This document shows, in pieces, positions 22,527 through 33,957 of a stretch of 64,000 nucleotides of DNA. Position 1 is the first letter of the stretch. Each line of letters starts with the position of its first letter. A model generated the notes under the pieces. The model saw nothing but the letters and a program-made list of their open reading frames with translations. It made no database searches and was not told the DNA's origin. A program made the position numbers and the translations under genes. The stretch lies in the NCBI GenBank assembly GCA_900169235.1, contig FWCC01000111.1, forward strand, positions 24,349-88,348, in the 5' to 3' direction. Source of the DNA: Zarea fungicola (Eukaryota > Ascomycota > Sordariomycetes > Hypocreales > Cordycipitaceae).

Positions 22527-23942
22527 ACGCAAGTTATAGCAATTTTGTGTTCAAGAATAGATCAACATTGAGCCACGAGAAATACATACAAGCTAGAAGT
22601 CGGTCGCCACTTCAAACATCATGACCTGTAGCGGGGACAAAGCCGAACAATGGTGCTGAATGAGCCTGGGATTGTACTTTGACTAACTGCTGCTTATCAG
22701 ACATAGACTGTCGGTTCAATTCATAACCACTAATTTGTAATGCACTCCCAAGATTAAAATAAGGAAATGCTGATGTCCAAACGCAGGAAACGGGGTAGAC
22801 TCGGCTTACACTCGACACCGTCCGCTTCCACCTCCTAGATTAGTAGGAAATTAGTAAGTAAATGTTAATAATTATGACTCATGGCTATAGTATAGAATGC
22901 TCTGTATTAGCCTTCATAGCTGACGTTTGGCCGTTAAACTTTACGTCTATGGGCGATGGCTGGAATCTGACGCTGCTAAAGTTGATAAGTGAACTATGGC
23001 AGCTGGAAGGCGGCGCAGTAGAGGTAAAGACAAATCCAAGATTTACTGATTCGTGATGAAATGACTCTAAATGCTTCTTCCCATCTAGATCTTCTTTACT
23101 CGGTGAGACTGCATGTCAATGGCATGGGAATTTTCGGGACGCTCATCTTGGCACCCGGCTATTCGACGCTCTGCTCTGTGTCACTTCTTCCTCGGTGAAT
23201 GCACCGCGCTGCCACGCATTGGCGAGATCAACTGGGCAACTAGGTAAGGCAAAGGTGGTCCAAAGGGGTGGTAGGTTCGGACATTATTCGGAGTGCTGCA
23301 TCCAGTTGAGGATGTACCATTGTCAAGTTTGGCGCAGCACAAGTAGATTGCGCGTTGCTGACTGCGACGGATACTCGACAAGGAGGGAACTATTGCACGA
23401 CAGGATGGATCTCGATCTTTGACATGTCTGCAATATCGACGAAGGAGTATTTATGGAATAGTAATCATCCTGTAACCAAAACCTCCTGCATAGTTGATGC
23501 ACATAGCCGATGCCATGGTTGTTCCCGGGCTTGTCCACATTTAATCGACTTCCAAAATAGGCAACTTCTCCATTCTCCAATATTTTAGATCACCATGTGT
23601 ACTTGGTGCAGGTCCGGGGGATGAATGAGCTCGCCGCAGTAAAAGTTAATGACATTCCGACTTGGCCTTTTTTCTCTTTGACAATGAGCCATTCCAAGTT
23701 CCTGCAAAGGAAAAGGCCTTTCATCTGTCGGAACAGTCCGTGTTAGCGCGCGCTGACGGCATTCCGGACCGTTGACCAACCAAAGGCCTCACGGTCGCCG
23801 CCGACAATCCCCGCAATTTTTTTTTATCTCTCTCTTCCTCCCGAATCCCCCGCCAACATTTGCAAACAAAGCAACTCACGCTGCGGAAACCTATCCAGAA
23901 ACAATTTCTCAAGTCTACGTTAGAAGAAAAAGCGCATTCATA
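22527..23942. other. Intergenic region
   Basis: About 1.4 kb without a supported gene. Small open frames on both strands (at most 85 codons) overlap each other and carry no family signal. The last 150 bp before 23943 are pyrimidine-rich with a T run, consistent with a promoter and leader. Confidence 0.6.
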
Positions 23943-24420
23943 ATGGGTAACGTAAGTTGAAAATCCACCACCTCACACGGTGGCACTGCCAAACGACGCT
24001 TCGCCTTCTAACTAGACTCGTCTTTTTTTTTTTTTTTGCTACAGGGAGCCAAGGCACAACAAAAGCGTGAGCGCAATGCCAAGGACAAGGCCGGCGCGGC
24101 CAAGTCGCAACTCAAGGTGGTAAGTGAAGAATTTGAACCTGATACACCATCGTTTTATTGTCACCGAAGCCGTACTTAACTCAACATCTCTGGAATAGAA
24201 CCAGGCTGCTTGCGACATCATCTGCACCGTCTGCCGTTCCACCTTCCTCAAGACCACCAAACCCCCTCAGTACGTCGATCCGCTCTATACGTTGATTCTT
24301 TCGGTCTCGCCCAGAAAAATTCAGATGCCAAAATACTAACAAGAAACTAGGCTGCTCGAGCACGCCCAGAACAAGCACAACAAAGGCATGGCTGACTGCT
24401 TCCCCGGCGTGAGTGTTTAA
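23943..24420 (+). CDS. Small zinc-binding 4F5/At2g23090-type protein
   Basis: Four short exons, 23943-23951, 24045-24119, 24199-24269 and 24351-24420, encode 74 aa. Introns of 93, 79 and 81 bp make the gene more intron than exon. The N-terminus MGNGAKAQQKRERNAKD is the basic 4F5-like segment. It is followed by a zinc-finger CDIICTVCRSTF with a downstream HAQNKHNKG, so two cysteines and two histidines are placed as in the zf-met2-type finger. Known members are small nuclear/cytosolic proteins found across eukaryotes, poorly characterised. The whole-family match and phase agreement at three introns support the model. Confidence 0.9.
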
Positions 24421-24689
24421 AAAATATTTTCATCGACGAAATATTTATACGATCTGAAAACGAGACATGATGGAAAATATACATGGAGTTCTATGGGATT
24501 TTTAAAAAGTAATGGAGACGAGAAATGGGGACGAGGAGTTTGGGAATTACAGATCAGCAAAGCATTGACACCAGCGTGCCTTTAAGAAAGTTGAGCACAT
24601 GCGAAGAATAGACACACAGAACTCAAATCACGGAAATTTTCAATCAAGAGTGACTGTTTGAATTGTATGCTAAATACATGTTTCCCATC

Positions 24690-26012
24690 TTAGTGGGCCT
24701 CGACCTTGGCTGCCGCGACAGGCGAAATGACAGGCACTCCGGGGTCGCCTTGACCGGCCGCCGCCTTCCTGGCCGCCAGCTGGGCTTGTTCGGCTCGAAT
24801 CCCAGCAAGTATATCTGGATACCACCGCTCTCCGACATCCGGATGGCTCTTGACGCGGTTCCGCAGCGTCGCCTCGCCCAGCGTCTTGGCCACGTTGCCC
24901 GCACGAAACGTAAACTCGACGTCGTCGATGCGCCCGCCGTTCCGGGCCACCACCTGCCGGCGCTGCTCCCTGACCTCCTCGGGCACCGCGCCCACGCCGA
25001 CCCTTTCCAGGTCGTCAAATTCCGTGTCCGCCTTGACGCCCTGGAAGAAGGGGATCGAGAAGCGCGCGCCGGAGCCCGCGGCTGGCGACAGCACACGGTG
25101 CGTCGTCGACACGCACACGCCCTGCGTCAGTGCCTCGAGGCCCTGGCCGATGGCCACAACGAGCGTCTCGTCAATCGGAGGGCAGTCGATCCACGCGCCC
25201 TCCACGTTCTGCACCTGCAAGCCCCGGTGCTGCGTCGCCTGCAGCAGGTAGCTCGTCAGCATGCTGTCCTTGTGCGGGCCGACGCCCTGCCCGGCAGGCG
25301 TGCCTGCCGGCAGGCCTAGCTCCGCCGCGTCCGGGTACTTGACAATCTTAAGCTTGTGCTGCTGGTCCTCGTCAAAGTACTTGTTGAACGCGTCGGCGGG
25401 CAGCTGTATGGCCTCGGCGATGAGCGAGGTGAAGGCGATGGAGATGGCCCCCATGCGCGTCATGTAATCGGCGTAAACTTCGTGGAACCCGGGCAGGACG
25501 GCCTCGGTAGGCCACTGGTTGGGCGCAAAAAGGTTGTGGTGCCGGGGCGCATCCGGACCGGGGATAGGATGCTCAGTGGACAGGTCAATCTGCTCGCGGT
25601 GATCGACGGCGCCGGCGGTGACTTCGGCGGATAGACGTGAGTAGCCGAGGAAAGAAGGTGCATTCTTCATTTCAATCTTCAGTCTGTTGTTTTTTGTTTT
25701 AGCGATTAGAAAAAAGAATCCGGGTAAAGAACTTGTTTTGAACAATACACCATGATTCTGATGAAATGAAAAGAATTCAAGAAAGAATTCATTTCTGTCG
25801 CTGTATACTTACTTTTCTTCCTCTGGTATATCAAAGAATGCTTTGCCTTGCTCAATCACCTTTGCAAATAGACTCTCCGGAATACCGACATTCTTGAGAT
25901 AGAGGAAGCCAACTTCCATCAGCGCATGGCGAAGCTGTCTCAGGAACTCGGGCTTGGTTGCCGGATCGTTTGCCTCGGTTAAGTCCAAGATGGGGATGGA
26001 CGTGAATGACAT
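24690..26012 (-). CDS. 2-oxoglutarate/Fe(II)-dependent oxygenase, isopenicillin-N-synthase-like
   Basis: Exons complement(24690..25683, 25813..26012), intron 129 bp, give 397 aa. The first 67 residues are the DIOX_N region (SIPILDLTEAN, then ALMEVGFLYLKNVG). The catalytic jelly-roll has the metal triad His204-x-Asp206 (GPHKDS) and His262 (STTHRVL), and the co-substrate arginine Arg274 in ARFSIPFF (R-x-S). It is therefore expected to be an active 2-oxoglutarate oxygenase. Substrate is unknown; relatives in fungi include flavonoid-like oxygenases, gibberellin-type enzymes and nitrogen-metabolism enzymes, and nothing here decides. No cluster of biosynthetic genes surrounds it. The second exon is clearly GC-richer than its neighbours. 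Confidence 0.92.
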
Positions 26013-26544
26013 TGTGTTCGATCTGGTGTCTGTGAATGTATAGCGTCCGGTGCCGTAGCTGAGATGAGCTGCTGCTAGATAAGAGCCCTAAATACGCAAC
26101 CGCTTGAATTGCCCGAATGCACACCAGACAGAATAGTCTTGCAATTCACTTAATATGTCTTTTTTTGTGTTTCGTTTTATATACAATGCTTTTTGCTTTG
26201 ATATATTATGCTCCCACGAATGAAACAGAAACAAAGTTTAGTCTAGCCAAGTGAATAATCCGTCACGCCAGATAAGTGATGATGGATGGCGCAATCGCTT
26301 TACCCACACCACCAAATAGCACACCACTGCCACTGGCGCCCTCCGACATTGGCGTTTCTCCTCCTTGTGCCTCTACGCCGGTAATGTGCCAATTACTCCG
26401 GCATGATTCCGGCGGTACCATTCCCGAGCCGATTCCGGACGTGTATCAAAATTTAATCATGTCTTATTTCGTTCATCCCCGTGTTTTTCTTTCGCTGCTG
26501 CTGTTTGTACAATGTTGATGCCAAGAATTTGATATATTTGCCAT
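26013..26544. other. Intergenic region between the oxygenase and UTP17
   Basis: The oxygenase 5' flank and UTP17 3' flank. A plus-strand open frame of 80 codons at 26276 has no support. Nothing else seen. Confidence 0.5.
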
Positions 26545-29427
26545 TCAGGAAGCTAGTGGCTTTGTGCCTAACAATCCAGTGACCTTGTAAAACATGTCCT
26601 CCACCGATGGGCCAGCAAATGCTGGCGCGGCATTGAAAATATCGGCCAAACTTTGCTGTGAAATAACGCTCGTGGGGATATCGTCACTATCCATATCCAT
26701 ATCATCATCTGCGGGTGTGCTGTCGGGTACGTCTTCATCGTCGCTAGCCATGAGAACATCGTCTTCGGCAGCAGCCGCTACTTCTCCATTCGCAACCTCG
26801 TCACCCACTGGACCATCTAGTTGAATATCCTGGAGAGGCTGTGCAGTAACTATCGAAGATGGGTCCGATCCCTCAGTGACGGTCCATATTTGAGCTGCAT
26901 CGTCGAGTGCCAGGAAGCCGCTGGTGCCTGGCGCCGTTGTCAGACTGACAATGCGATGCGGCGTACTGCGCACCATGAGCGGCTCAGGATCCTCGGGGCT
27001 AAATACGCCGACGCTGGAGATGTCGCCGATCGGAAGCGTCACAGCAAAGTGGCCTGATGTGTGGTCGACAGCGAGCTGCAGAAGGTCCTCCACGCCGGAA
27101 ATTTGAGGCACTACAATCCCGTAGCGTAGATCATCGCTGACGATATCGTAGACGTGGAGAGCGTCGGAGAGGACAATAACAAACGGGGAAAGGGTGCGGA
27201 TAGCATGCAGCTTTCCCTCCCACAGACCCTCCAAGATTCGAACAACTTTCCCGGAGGTGGCATCGATAACGTACACGGAACCAACATCAGAGAATCCAAA
27301 AGCAGCAAATATAGTAGAGCCATCCTCGGAGTATGTGATCTTGCCCTGGGGCGCAGATGCTGTCTTATCAACCAAGGCACCGGCACCATAACCTTCGCCG
27401 ACGGGAATAACTTGCGCGCATCCCCAGGTGACAGACTCCTTACTGCTGGCACCTTTGGAAACAACGCCAGTGACTGGTCTCGTTCTCGGGCGCCAGAGGC
27501 GCACAAGCCCGTCGCCACCAATCGTAGCAAAGCATAATGATGAGGGGTCGGCAGCCAGGTCTAGGACAGGCTCTGAGGTTGAGGTTGCGTGTGGCCCATT
27601 GACTCGTGATACCAAGGCTACAGGCTCATCATCACCTTGCACCTCCCAGAATTTCAAATAGACCTCGCGCCGCTCTCGAATGAATTTTTCTCTCAGCTCG
27701 GTGTTGACGTTTTCGATATCTCTAGCGGCTGGTTCCCAATCATCAACGCTGGCCAGCCATTTGCCATCTGCAGAAAACTCTACATGAGTAACAAGAGGTT
27801 CGTCAATAACATGACCCTTGCTTGTCGTGTTGATGTCTGTGGGTTGTGTTCTCGCTAACGCCTGCTTTGAAATGCTGGTGAAGGTCTCGAGGTCGAAGGC
27901 CTGGAGAAGCGGTGCTGAGAAGCGGCCGGACATTGTCGACTGTCTGCCAGTACCAACACACACATGCAGTCGAGATGGTGCATTTGAGCGAATAGCAGCA
28001 GGGATACGCTGCCGAACATGCTCCTGAAAATCCCACACACGCTTGACAAGCTGATCCTTGGGTGTCTGGATATCGGCAGCAGCTGACTGGATGCCGGATA
28101 CGTAGGCCGAAGGTTTCAACTCGGCAGTGGAGATGATCATTGTCGAATTGTCATCTAGATGGACCACGTATGAGGCTCCATCGGCGGACACCACGATGTT
28201 CTCGACACTGCCGGACAGATGAGGGAGGAAGTCCTTCTTGGACGTGTCCATCTGCCAAAGAACTAACGTGTTTTCGGATCCTCCAGAGATCATGTAGTTG
28301 CCGTCGCGGGACCACTTGACTGAGTGCACAGCCTTGCGATGCCAATGGTATTTTTGTGCGTGTATTGATTCGTTCTGCTTCCCAGACCCAGTCGCCTGGC
28401 AGCGGGCAATGGCGTCGTGATATAGATAAATCGCACCTCTGGCACCACCCACAATAACATCGACCACCTTTTCACTTTCGCTGAGAGCATGCTTTGATGA
28501 TCGCTTATAGACTCGAAGGTCCAGTGTCGTGATAAGATCCGGGATATCAAAGGAGAAGAAGTCGTACTTAAGTTGGTCCAGCTTGCTGGGCAGCTGCTTG
28601 GATACAGCAAGGAACAGGCGGTCATTGATGGCGCCGACGAGGAACTGGCCGTTCTTGCTAGATTCTAGTAGCTGCAGACCGCTGCCCTGTCGTTTGAGGG
28701 AGACTAGTGAGCTCGATTTGGGCGTTGATGATAGGTCCCACTCGTATGCCACCAGCTCGATGCGCGTCGACTTGTCCGACTCGGCAACAATGACGCCTTC
28801 CTTACGGCCCTTGGCGCCGAAGGGTACAATGGACAGGGCGCGCGCCGTCTTGGAGACGGTCTGGAAGCTGGCTAGGGTCTTAGACTCGAGCGTCCAGTTG
28901 ATGCGGTAGACTCGGCCGTCGGCACAAGCGACCCAGACAAAATCGGCATCTTGTTTCGAGAGGCGGGTGGCGACAATCGGAGCGGGTGTCGAGCCCTGCG
29001 ATGCAGAAGATTCGACGCTGCTGACGGGTATACGCCTTACCAAGAGCGAGTCGGCAGCAGAGAAGATTTGAATTGAGGTGTTGTAGGTCAGGATCAGGTA
29101 TCTTCACGGTCAAAGATGTGTCAGTTAAGTCAGCTAGCGGCGCATTTCGCGTTGTAAGTAAGAATGAATTTTGCCAACGTACTCTCCATCGTCTGTCAGT
29201 ATGGGATCAATGTCCAACATGCGTCCTCCCATGGGCTTCGAAATTCTCCATGTAGCGTCAACACTATCCAGTCGCTCGACTAGATCTTTTGTCGATGTCG
29301 GCTCCGTGAGCTCCCCGTTTACATCCTGGGGACGGACCCTCTTGGCTATTAATCCGTTCTCATTGCTATCTCTCTTGCGCTTTTTCGTCTTGTCGACTTT
29401 GACCCGCGGGGCTTTTTGTCCAGCCAT
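26545..29427 (-). CDS. UTP17: UTP17/NAN1 (WDR75) WD40 protein of the small-subunit processome
   Basis: Exons complement(26545..29101, 29183..29427), intron 81 bp, give 933 aa. Utp17 belongs to the t-UTP/UTP-A complex that binds nascent 18S pre-rRNA in the nucleolus and links rDNA transcription with processing. The start MAGQKAPRVKVDKTKKRKR carries a basic nuclear/nucleolar signal. Beta-propeller repeats are seen throughout: HSVKWSRDGNYMISGGSENT at about residues 341-360, VTHVEFSADGKWLASVDDWE, LCFATIGGDGLVRLWRPRTR. The C-terminus is acidic (DDDMDMDSDDIP), then a hydrophobic end. Length and layout match WDR75-type proteins. It is divergent from RPB10. Confidence 0.93.
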
Positions 29428-29745
29428 CGTAGCGGATTTGAAATTACAGCAATTCGATTGCCGTTGGCGGAGTTGGAGTTGGGCTAGAGGCTCAAAAAAA
29501 AAAGTTGCTTTACATCCGCTTTCTTCAAATTTCGGTGCGATAAGATAAGGAATTGGCGGCTGTTGTATTTTTTGTCCCTGTATGGTGGTGCCGGGCAAAC
29601 TTCGGGTGCTAGAAAAAATCCAGCCTTTCATTATCTGGCGGCGCGAAACTTGAACGAAAATCGATCTGCGATTCCTAGCTCTACCAAACCAATCATCGAG
29701 TAGGCCTGCTGTCGAATAATTTTTTGTTTCGTTTGAAACGCCAAG
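29428..29745. promoter_or_regulatory. Shared promoter of UTP17 and RPB10
   Basis: The 318 bp between the two start codons must serve both divergent genes. A run of ten A (29493-29502) and T-rich stretches (29567-29573, 29716-29726) could be nucleosome-excluding. No specific factor site is claimed. Confidence 0.65.
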
Positions 29746-30166
29746 ATGATTATTCCCATTCGTTGCTTTTCCTGCGGCAAGGTAGGGGCTCGTTGATTAT
29801 ACGCCACGCAAATCATGCACACGTCCGACTAACCACTTTCAGGTCACTGGTGATCTCTGGGAACGCTACCTGCAGCTCATTGCCGACCCCAGGAAGACTG
29901 ATGGGTATGTGCAGGTGGAAGTCTGCGAAAAAAGAAATTAATCTAACGAACTGTTCTAGTGATGCCATGGACGAGCTTGGATTGAAGCGCTACTGCTGCC
30001 GTCGCATGATCATGACCCACGTCGACCTCATCGAGAAGCTCCTCAAGTACGACTCCTCCATGCGACTATTTCACTACTTGACATCGCAGACTGCTAACAC
30101 ATCGTTCACAGATATACCCCCGACGGCCGAAGCGAGATTAAGCAGAGACTCAACGAACTGGCATAA
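29746..30166 (+). CDS. RPB10: RNA polymerases I, II and III subunit RPABC5 (Rpb10)
   Basis: Four exons, 29746-29781, 29843-29904, 29960-30046 and 30112-30166 (introns 61, 55 and 65 bp), give 79 aa. Rpb10 is a small zinc-binding subunit common to the three nuclear RNA polymerases, needed for assembly. The start MIIPIRCFSCGK holds the invariant CxxC (Cys7, Cys10) and RYCCRRM holds the second pair (Cys45, Cys46). THVDLIEKLL follows, the end of the conserved core. The C-terminus is slightly longer than in yeast (70 aa). The call is almost certain. Confidence 0.97.
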
Positions 30167-33100
30167 AATACTGGGCCACAACGATGCACACTTACAGGCT
30201 CTCATGGGACGGCGTTTTTCACGATAATTTATTTGTTAGTTAGATGGAATGGCGTATAATTCAGGAACTGTTCTTTTTGCAGTAGCCACATGGTAGACAC
30301 GTTTCTATGGTGAAACGAATGTGTCAATTATACCTTGCGAATATAATGCGCCGCGCCACCCCATGCACAGTGACAATCGGGTTCAAATACCAGAGACGTA
30401 ACCAGAATAGGATGACGGTGCCGAAGAAAACCTCAGAGGATAAAAATAGTCTAGTACGTTGCCAGCTCAGCGACTGTTTGGAAACTTGGTCGGTCCTCTT
30501 GGGACTGCGGCCATTCGGGGAGAGTCAGAGCTGGAATGTGGTCGATTTCTGACGGCGCATGCGTGCCGCATGAGGCTGGTGCAGCAAAGCTGGCCGATAG
30601 AAGCCCTTGGCAGCGACGAGTGTCCGCAGCTAACTATATGGGCTGAGCTGAGTGTCTGGGTCTGTGTAACCCATGACTGGGACAGCACAGCAGAGGGCCT
30701 TGCATGGCTGCAAGTTGGCCCAGCTACTGTACATCCCGGAGCACCCAGGTAGCGCCGGACGCTACCGGCCATTAAACGAACTTCAAAGTGACAACGAAGA
30801 TTCGGACATGGCAGTGCGTGTTTACCCACCCAGAAGCAAGGCAAGCCAGTGGGGTATCAAATGAAATGGTGGCCTGCCCAGGCGCGTATAGGCGCTCGAG
30901 TAGGCCAGTTATCGAGGCCCAAGGCTGATGCGGTGTATTGCACTTCGGCGATACTAACAGCTAATTTGATTTGTCGAGTGTTTATTGTCTCGTTTTAAAC
31001 GATGAAGCTGGTGTGAACCCTTGGGTCTCGCACTCTTCAGTCTGTACCGCAGCTGGCGGACGTCGGGATAAATCTACGAAGCAGCAGCTGGATAAGACGA
31101 TACAAAATAGTATAGAAATTGGTAGCATAGAGTCACTCGTCTAAATTGAGCAGAGATAAGTCCAAACAGCTATCCACTTATGCCAGAATTCAATGCTGTG
31201 CCACGGGCTTCTTCTGGGATGTTCGTAAGACAGACACCGAGCTTGAGACGGATGCAGCTCGCCGCCAACGACAGACAAAGAGGGCCGAAAGTGGCGCAAG
31301 ATATCTTGTTTATGACACGTTAACTATCGGTATGATGTAGTATTTGTTGTTCAAATGCGATGTGCGCGTTTCTGCTTCCTGACGCTGAGCTACTGTAAGT
31401 CGAAGGTGTGGTAAAGAGTGGTGGTCGGCGCGAACGCCCACCTGTTGAGAACGAACTTGAAGCCGCCGGGACCAGATTGTCGGGACCAAGTAACCAGTTA
31501 AAAGTGAAAGAAAAGGGAACTTGGCGGAGCATTGCCAGCTGTCTCAGAGAACTCATGGTTGATAGGCTAGTGGAAGGGCCAGGCCACGCTAGAAGTTGAC
31601 ATGGGGGACATGCTAAAGGTAACTCGGCGATCACAAGGGCAGGTGTAATTCACCAGCAAGACGGCTGTCATGTAAAGCAAATCAATTTCTGCAGGCCAAA
31701 CGGCAGCTTGCTCAATTAGGCAATATCCGAGACAATAACCAGGCGACGCTATAAACATGTACAGCCAGCGGCAATGAGAGGAAAAGCCCCAGTTCATATA
31801 AGTGGGCACAAAAGAGGGAAACCAAAAAAAAAAAAAAAAAGCGAAAATTCTTGGTGGCTCTAGTCACTTCTTCTTTTGGAGAATTGTTGGTCCTCCACAC
31901 CACCCTGCCGAGATGCAGGGCTCCCGTTGGTTGGAGACAGCCACAGAACTGAATTTAAGCGCCGACGCCTGTCGCCTTGCGGGCAGGCCCACGCCCTTGG
32001 AGCCATACTGGAGAAGCCGGGGACACCCTCCACTAGCAACCGGGGCCGAGAAGCACTGGAGGTTGACTGGCTGAAATCGATGTAGCTCGACAGAAAACGC
32101 CATGGTCAGACCTGGCTGAAGGAACGAGTTAGTGGTCCAGCCTGGTCCAGCCTCGTGGGCTGGCTGTACAATCCGGTGGAAGCCAGCCCGCGCAAGTTTG
32201 CGTCGGCACTTTGGGTTTTGGGTTTGACGTCTGTCACGGCAGCGAGGATGTCAGAGACGATGCTGTCGTGGGACAGTGGCCAAAATCTAGGAGATTAGAT
32301 AGCGATGTTAATTTTGTTGTGGAAATTGGCAGGAATCGTGGCTTTGTAATGTAATAAAAATGATGGTCAGGCAGGTAGGCCTTGGTGTACATGATAGTAT
32401 TCTCCCCAAAGAAGAATCCCCCACTTGCCTGGTAATGCTGTCAACTGCAGTATCCGGCGGCTAGATGCAGGTAGCTCCCCTGTAAGCACCCAGCTGTCTG
32501 GTATCGACTAAAACTGCAAGCACCGCTATAAGTTCGAATCTCGTTAAGGAGGCAAGAATTCGACAACCCCAGTGTGTATACGGAAAAGAATACACGCTAT
32601 AGGGCAGAGACAAAAATGTAGTGGATTTATGCCGAAATTTTAGCACAGAACCAGTTTGTTTGTCTTGCCGTTCCTTGTGCATCGTACAACAGCGGCAAGT
32701 TGATGAGGCGTACCAAAGAGGGTTGCTGATCTAGTGGGTAGTTATTAAGTTACCAAGTTACCTAGTACTTACCTTGGTAGTACTAACATAGCTTGGTTTG
32801 CCTCAACACAGATACTCCACCAGAGTTCAATGCTCGAACTGTACCTGATAAAATTGTAACAAGTTTACCGTCATCGTTGTGTTACAGCGGCCCGACCGAA
32901 CGTGGAAAGACCTGTAACTTCAGTACCGAGGTGCCCGGGTGTCGGAGCTACGTGTGGCACCAATTGCATGCTTCTTCTACCTCTTATCCCATTCCATCAG
33001 GTCTGAATCAGAAAATGCATCCTTGGGCATGTCATGGTCAGCCCACAACACAGCAAGAGGGAAAAAAAGGCGACTAGTTGGGGGATTAATAGTGCATCTG

Positions 33101-33957
33101 CATGCAGGTTGCGACAGGGATTCGCCTTTCCTGCGCTGTTCCTTTACAGCCTCGTGGCTTTTTAGGTAACTATGGGGCGCAGAGGATACATGTACAGGCG
33201 GCCAACTACGGGCTAATTTGTTGCTCCTAAGTTAGGTAGTAGGAGATGGCTACTAAGTACTGGGAGTCCCTCACAATTTGTACAGGCGAGGTAGACAAGC
33301 CCATGCATCGTCCGCCCGCAGCACTGAAACAAATACATCCACGTTACCCCACCATGGCAGCTGTTGCAGACAGACCTCGTTGGCTGCTATCCGCCCACTG
33401 GGAGCTACCGCCTGCAGCCTGCATTTAGCATCCGCGCTCACTAGCCCGCCCGTCGCCGCCGCCGCCGTTCGTTCTTCTCTTTTAAGCCATTGCTCCCATC
33501 CTTTGCTTCCTCCTTCTCGTCCTTTTCAACCTCGCCGTTGACGGTCCTGACCATAGCCCGCCTCGCTCGCACAGGCTCATTGTTGAGTCCTTGACCCAAG
33601 GGACGGAAGCCTGCGACCGTCTCCTTCGCAGTGTGTGCGCGGCGTCGCTGGACTTTTGCTGCTCCCCCAACTGGGCCTCAAGTTGTAGGGCCAGGCAACC
33701 TTTACCAGGCGAGCTTCCCCAGGTTGCAAGGTGCCTAGGTAGGTAGCAAGCAAGGTAGCCAACCAACTCTCCAACTACTGTCTTAACCACTCTCTCACGG
33801 CTTCAGTCCACCAACACATTCGCAGCGCATAAGGCATATTTGGCGGCATTGTGTCGAATGCTCACACATCTTTTACTCTATATAGTCTGCGACAATTGCC
33901 TTCATCCTACTCACACCTCACACACTCAAGCGCTTCCCCAGACAGCAATTCTCCCCA
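30167..33957. other. Long intergenic region (3.8 kb)
   Basis: No gene was recognised. Open frames up to 125 codons on the minus strand near 30467-30844 look random. An 18-bp A run lies at about 31824-31841. The second half (32740-33780) is dotted with TAGGTA/TACCTA words (for example 32758-32790 and 33735-33760), and the last 500 bp are strongly C/T-rich. It likely contains the promoter of the next gene. Confidence 0.6.
33879..33885 (+). promoter_or_regulatory. Possible TATA box
   Basis: TATATAG is 79 bp upstream of the predicted ATG at 33958 and is followed by a C/A-rich leader (CACACCTCACACACTCAAG). Spacing leaves only a short leader, so this is tentative. Confidence 0.4.

Noticed and set aside
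24663..25319. Plus-strand open frame of 218 codons
   Set aside because: It is opposite the GC-rich second exon of the 2-oxoglutarate oxygenase, whose catalytic residues fix the coding strand.
30467..30844. Minus-strand open frame of 125 codons
   Set aside because: Composition looks random, a plus-strand frame overlaps it, and no domain or splice signal supports it.
32521..32560. Possible tRNA T-loop (GTTCGAATC)
   Set aside because: The flanking bases do not form a 5-bp stem, and no A box or acceptor stem is found.
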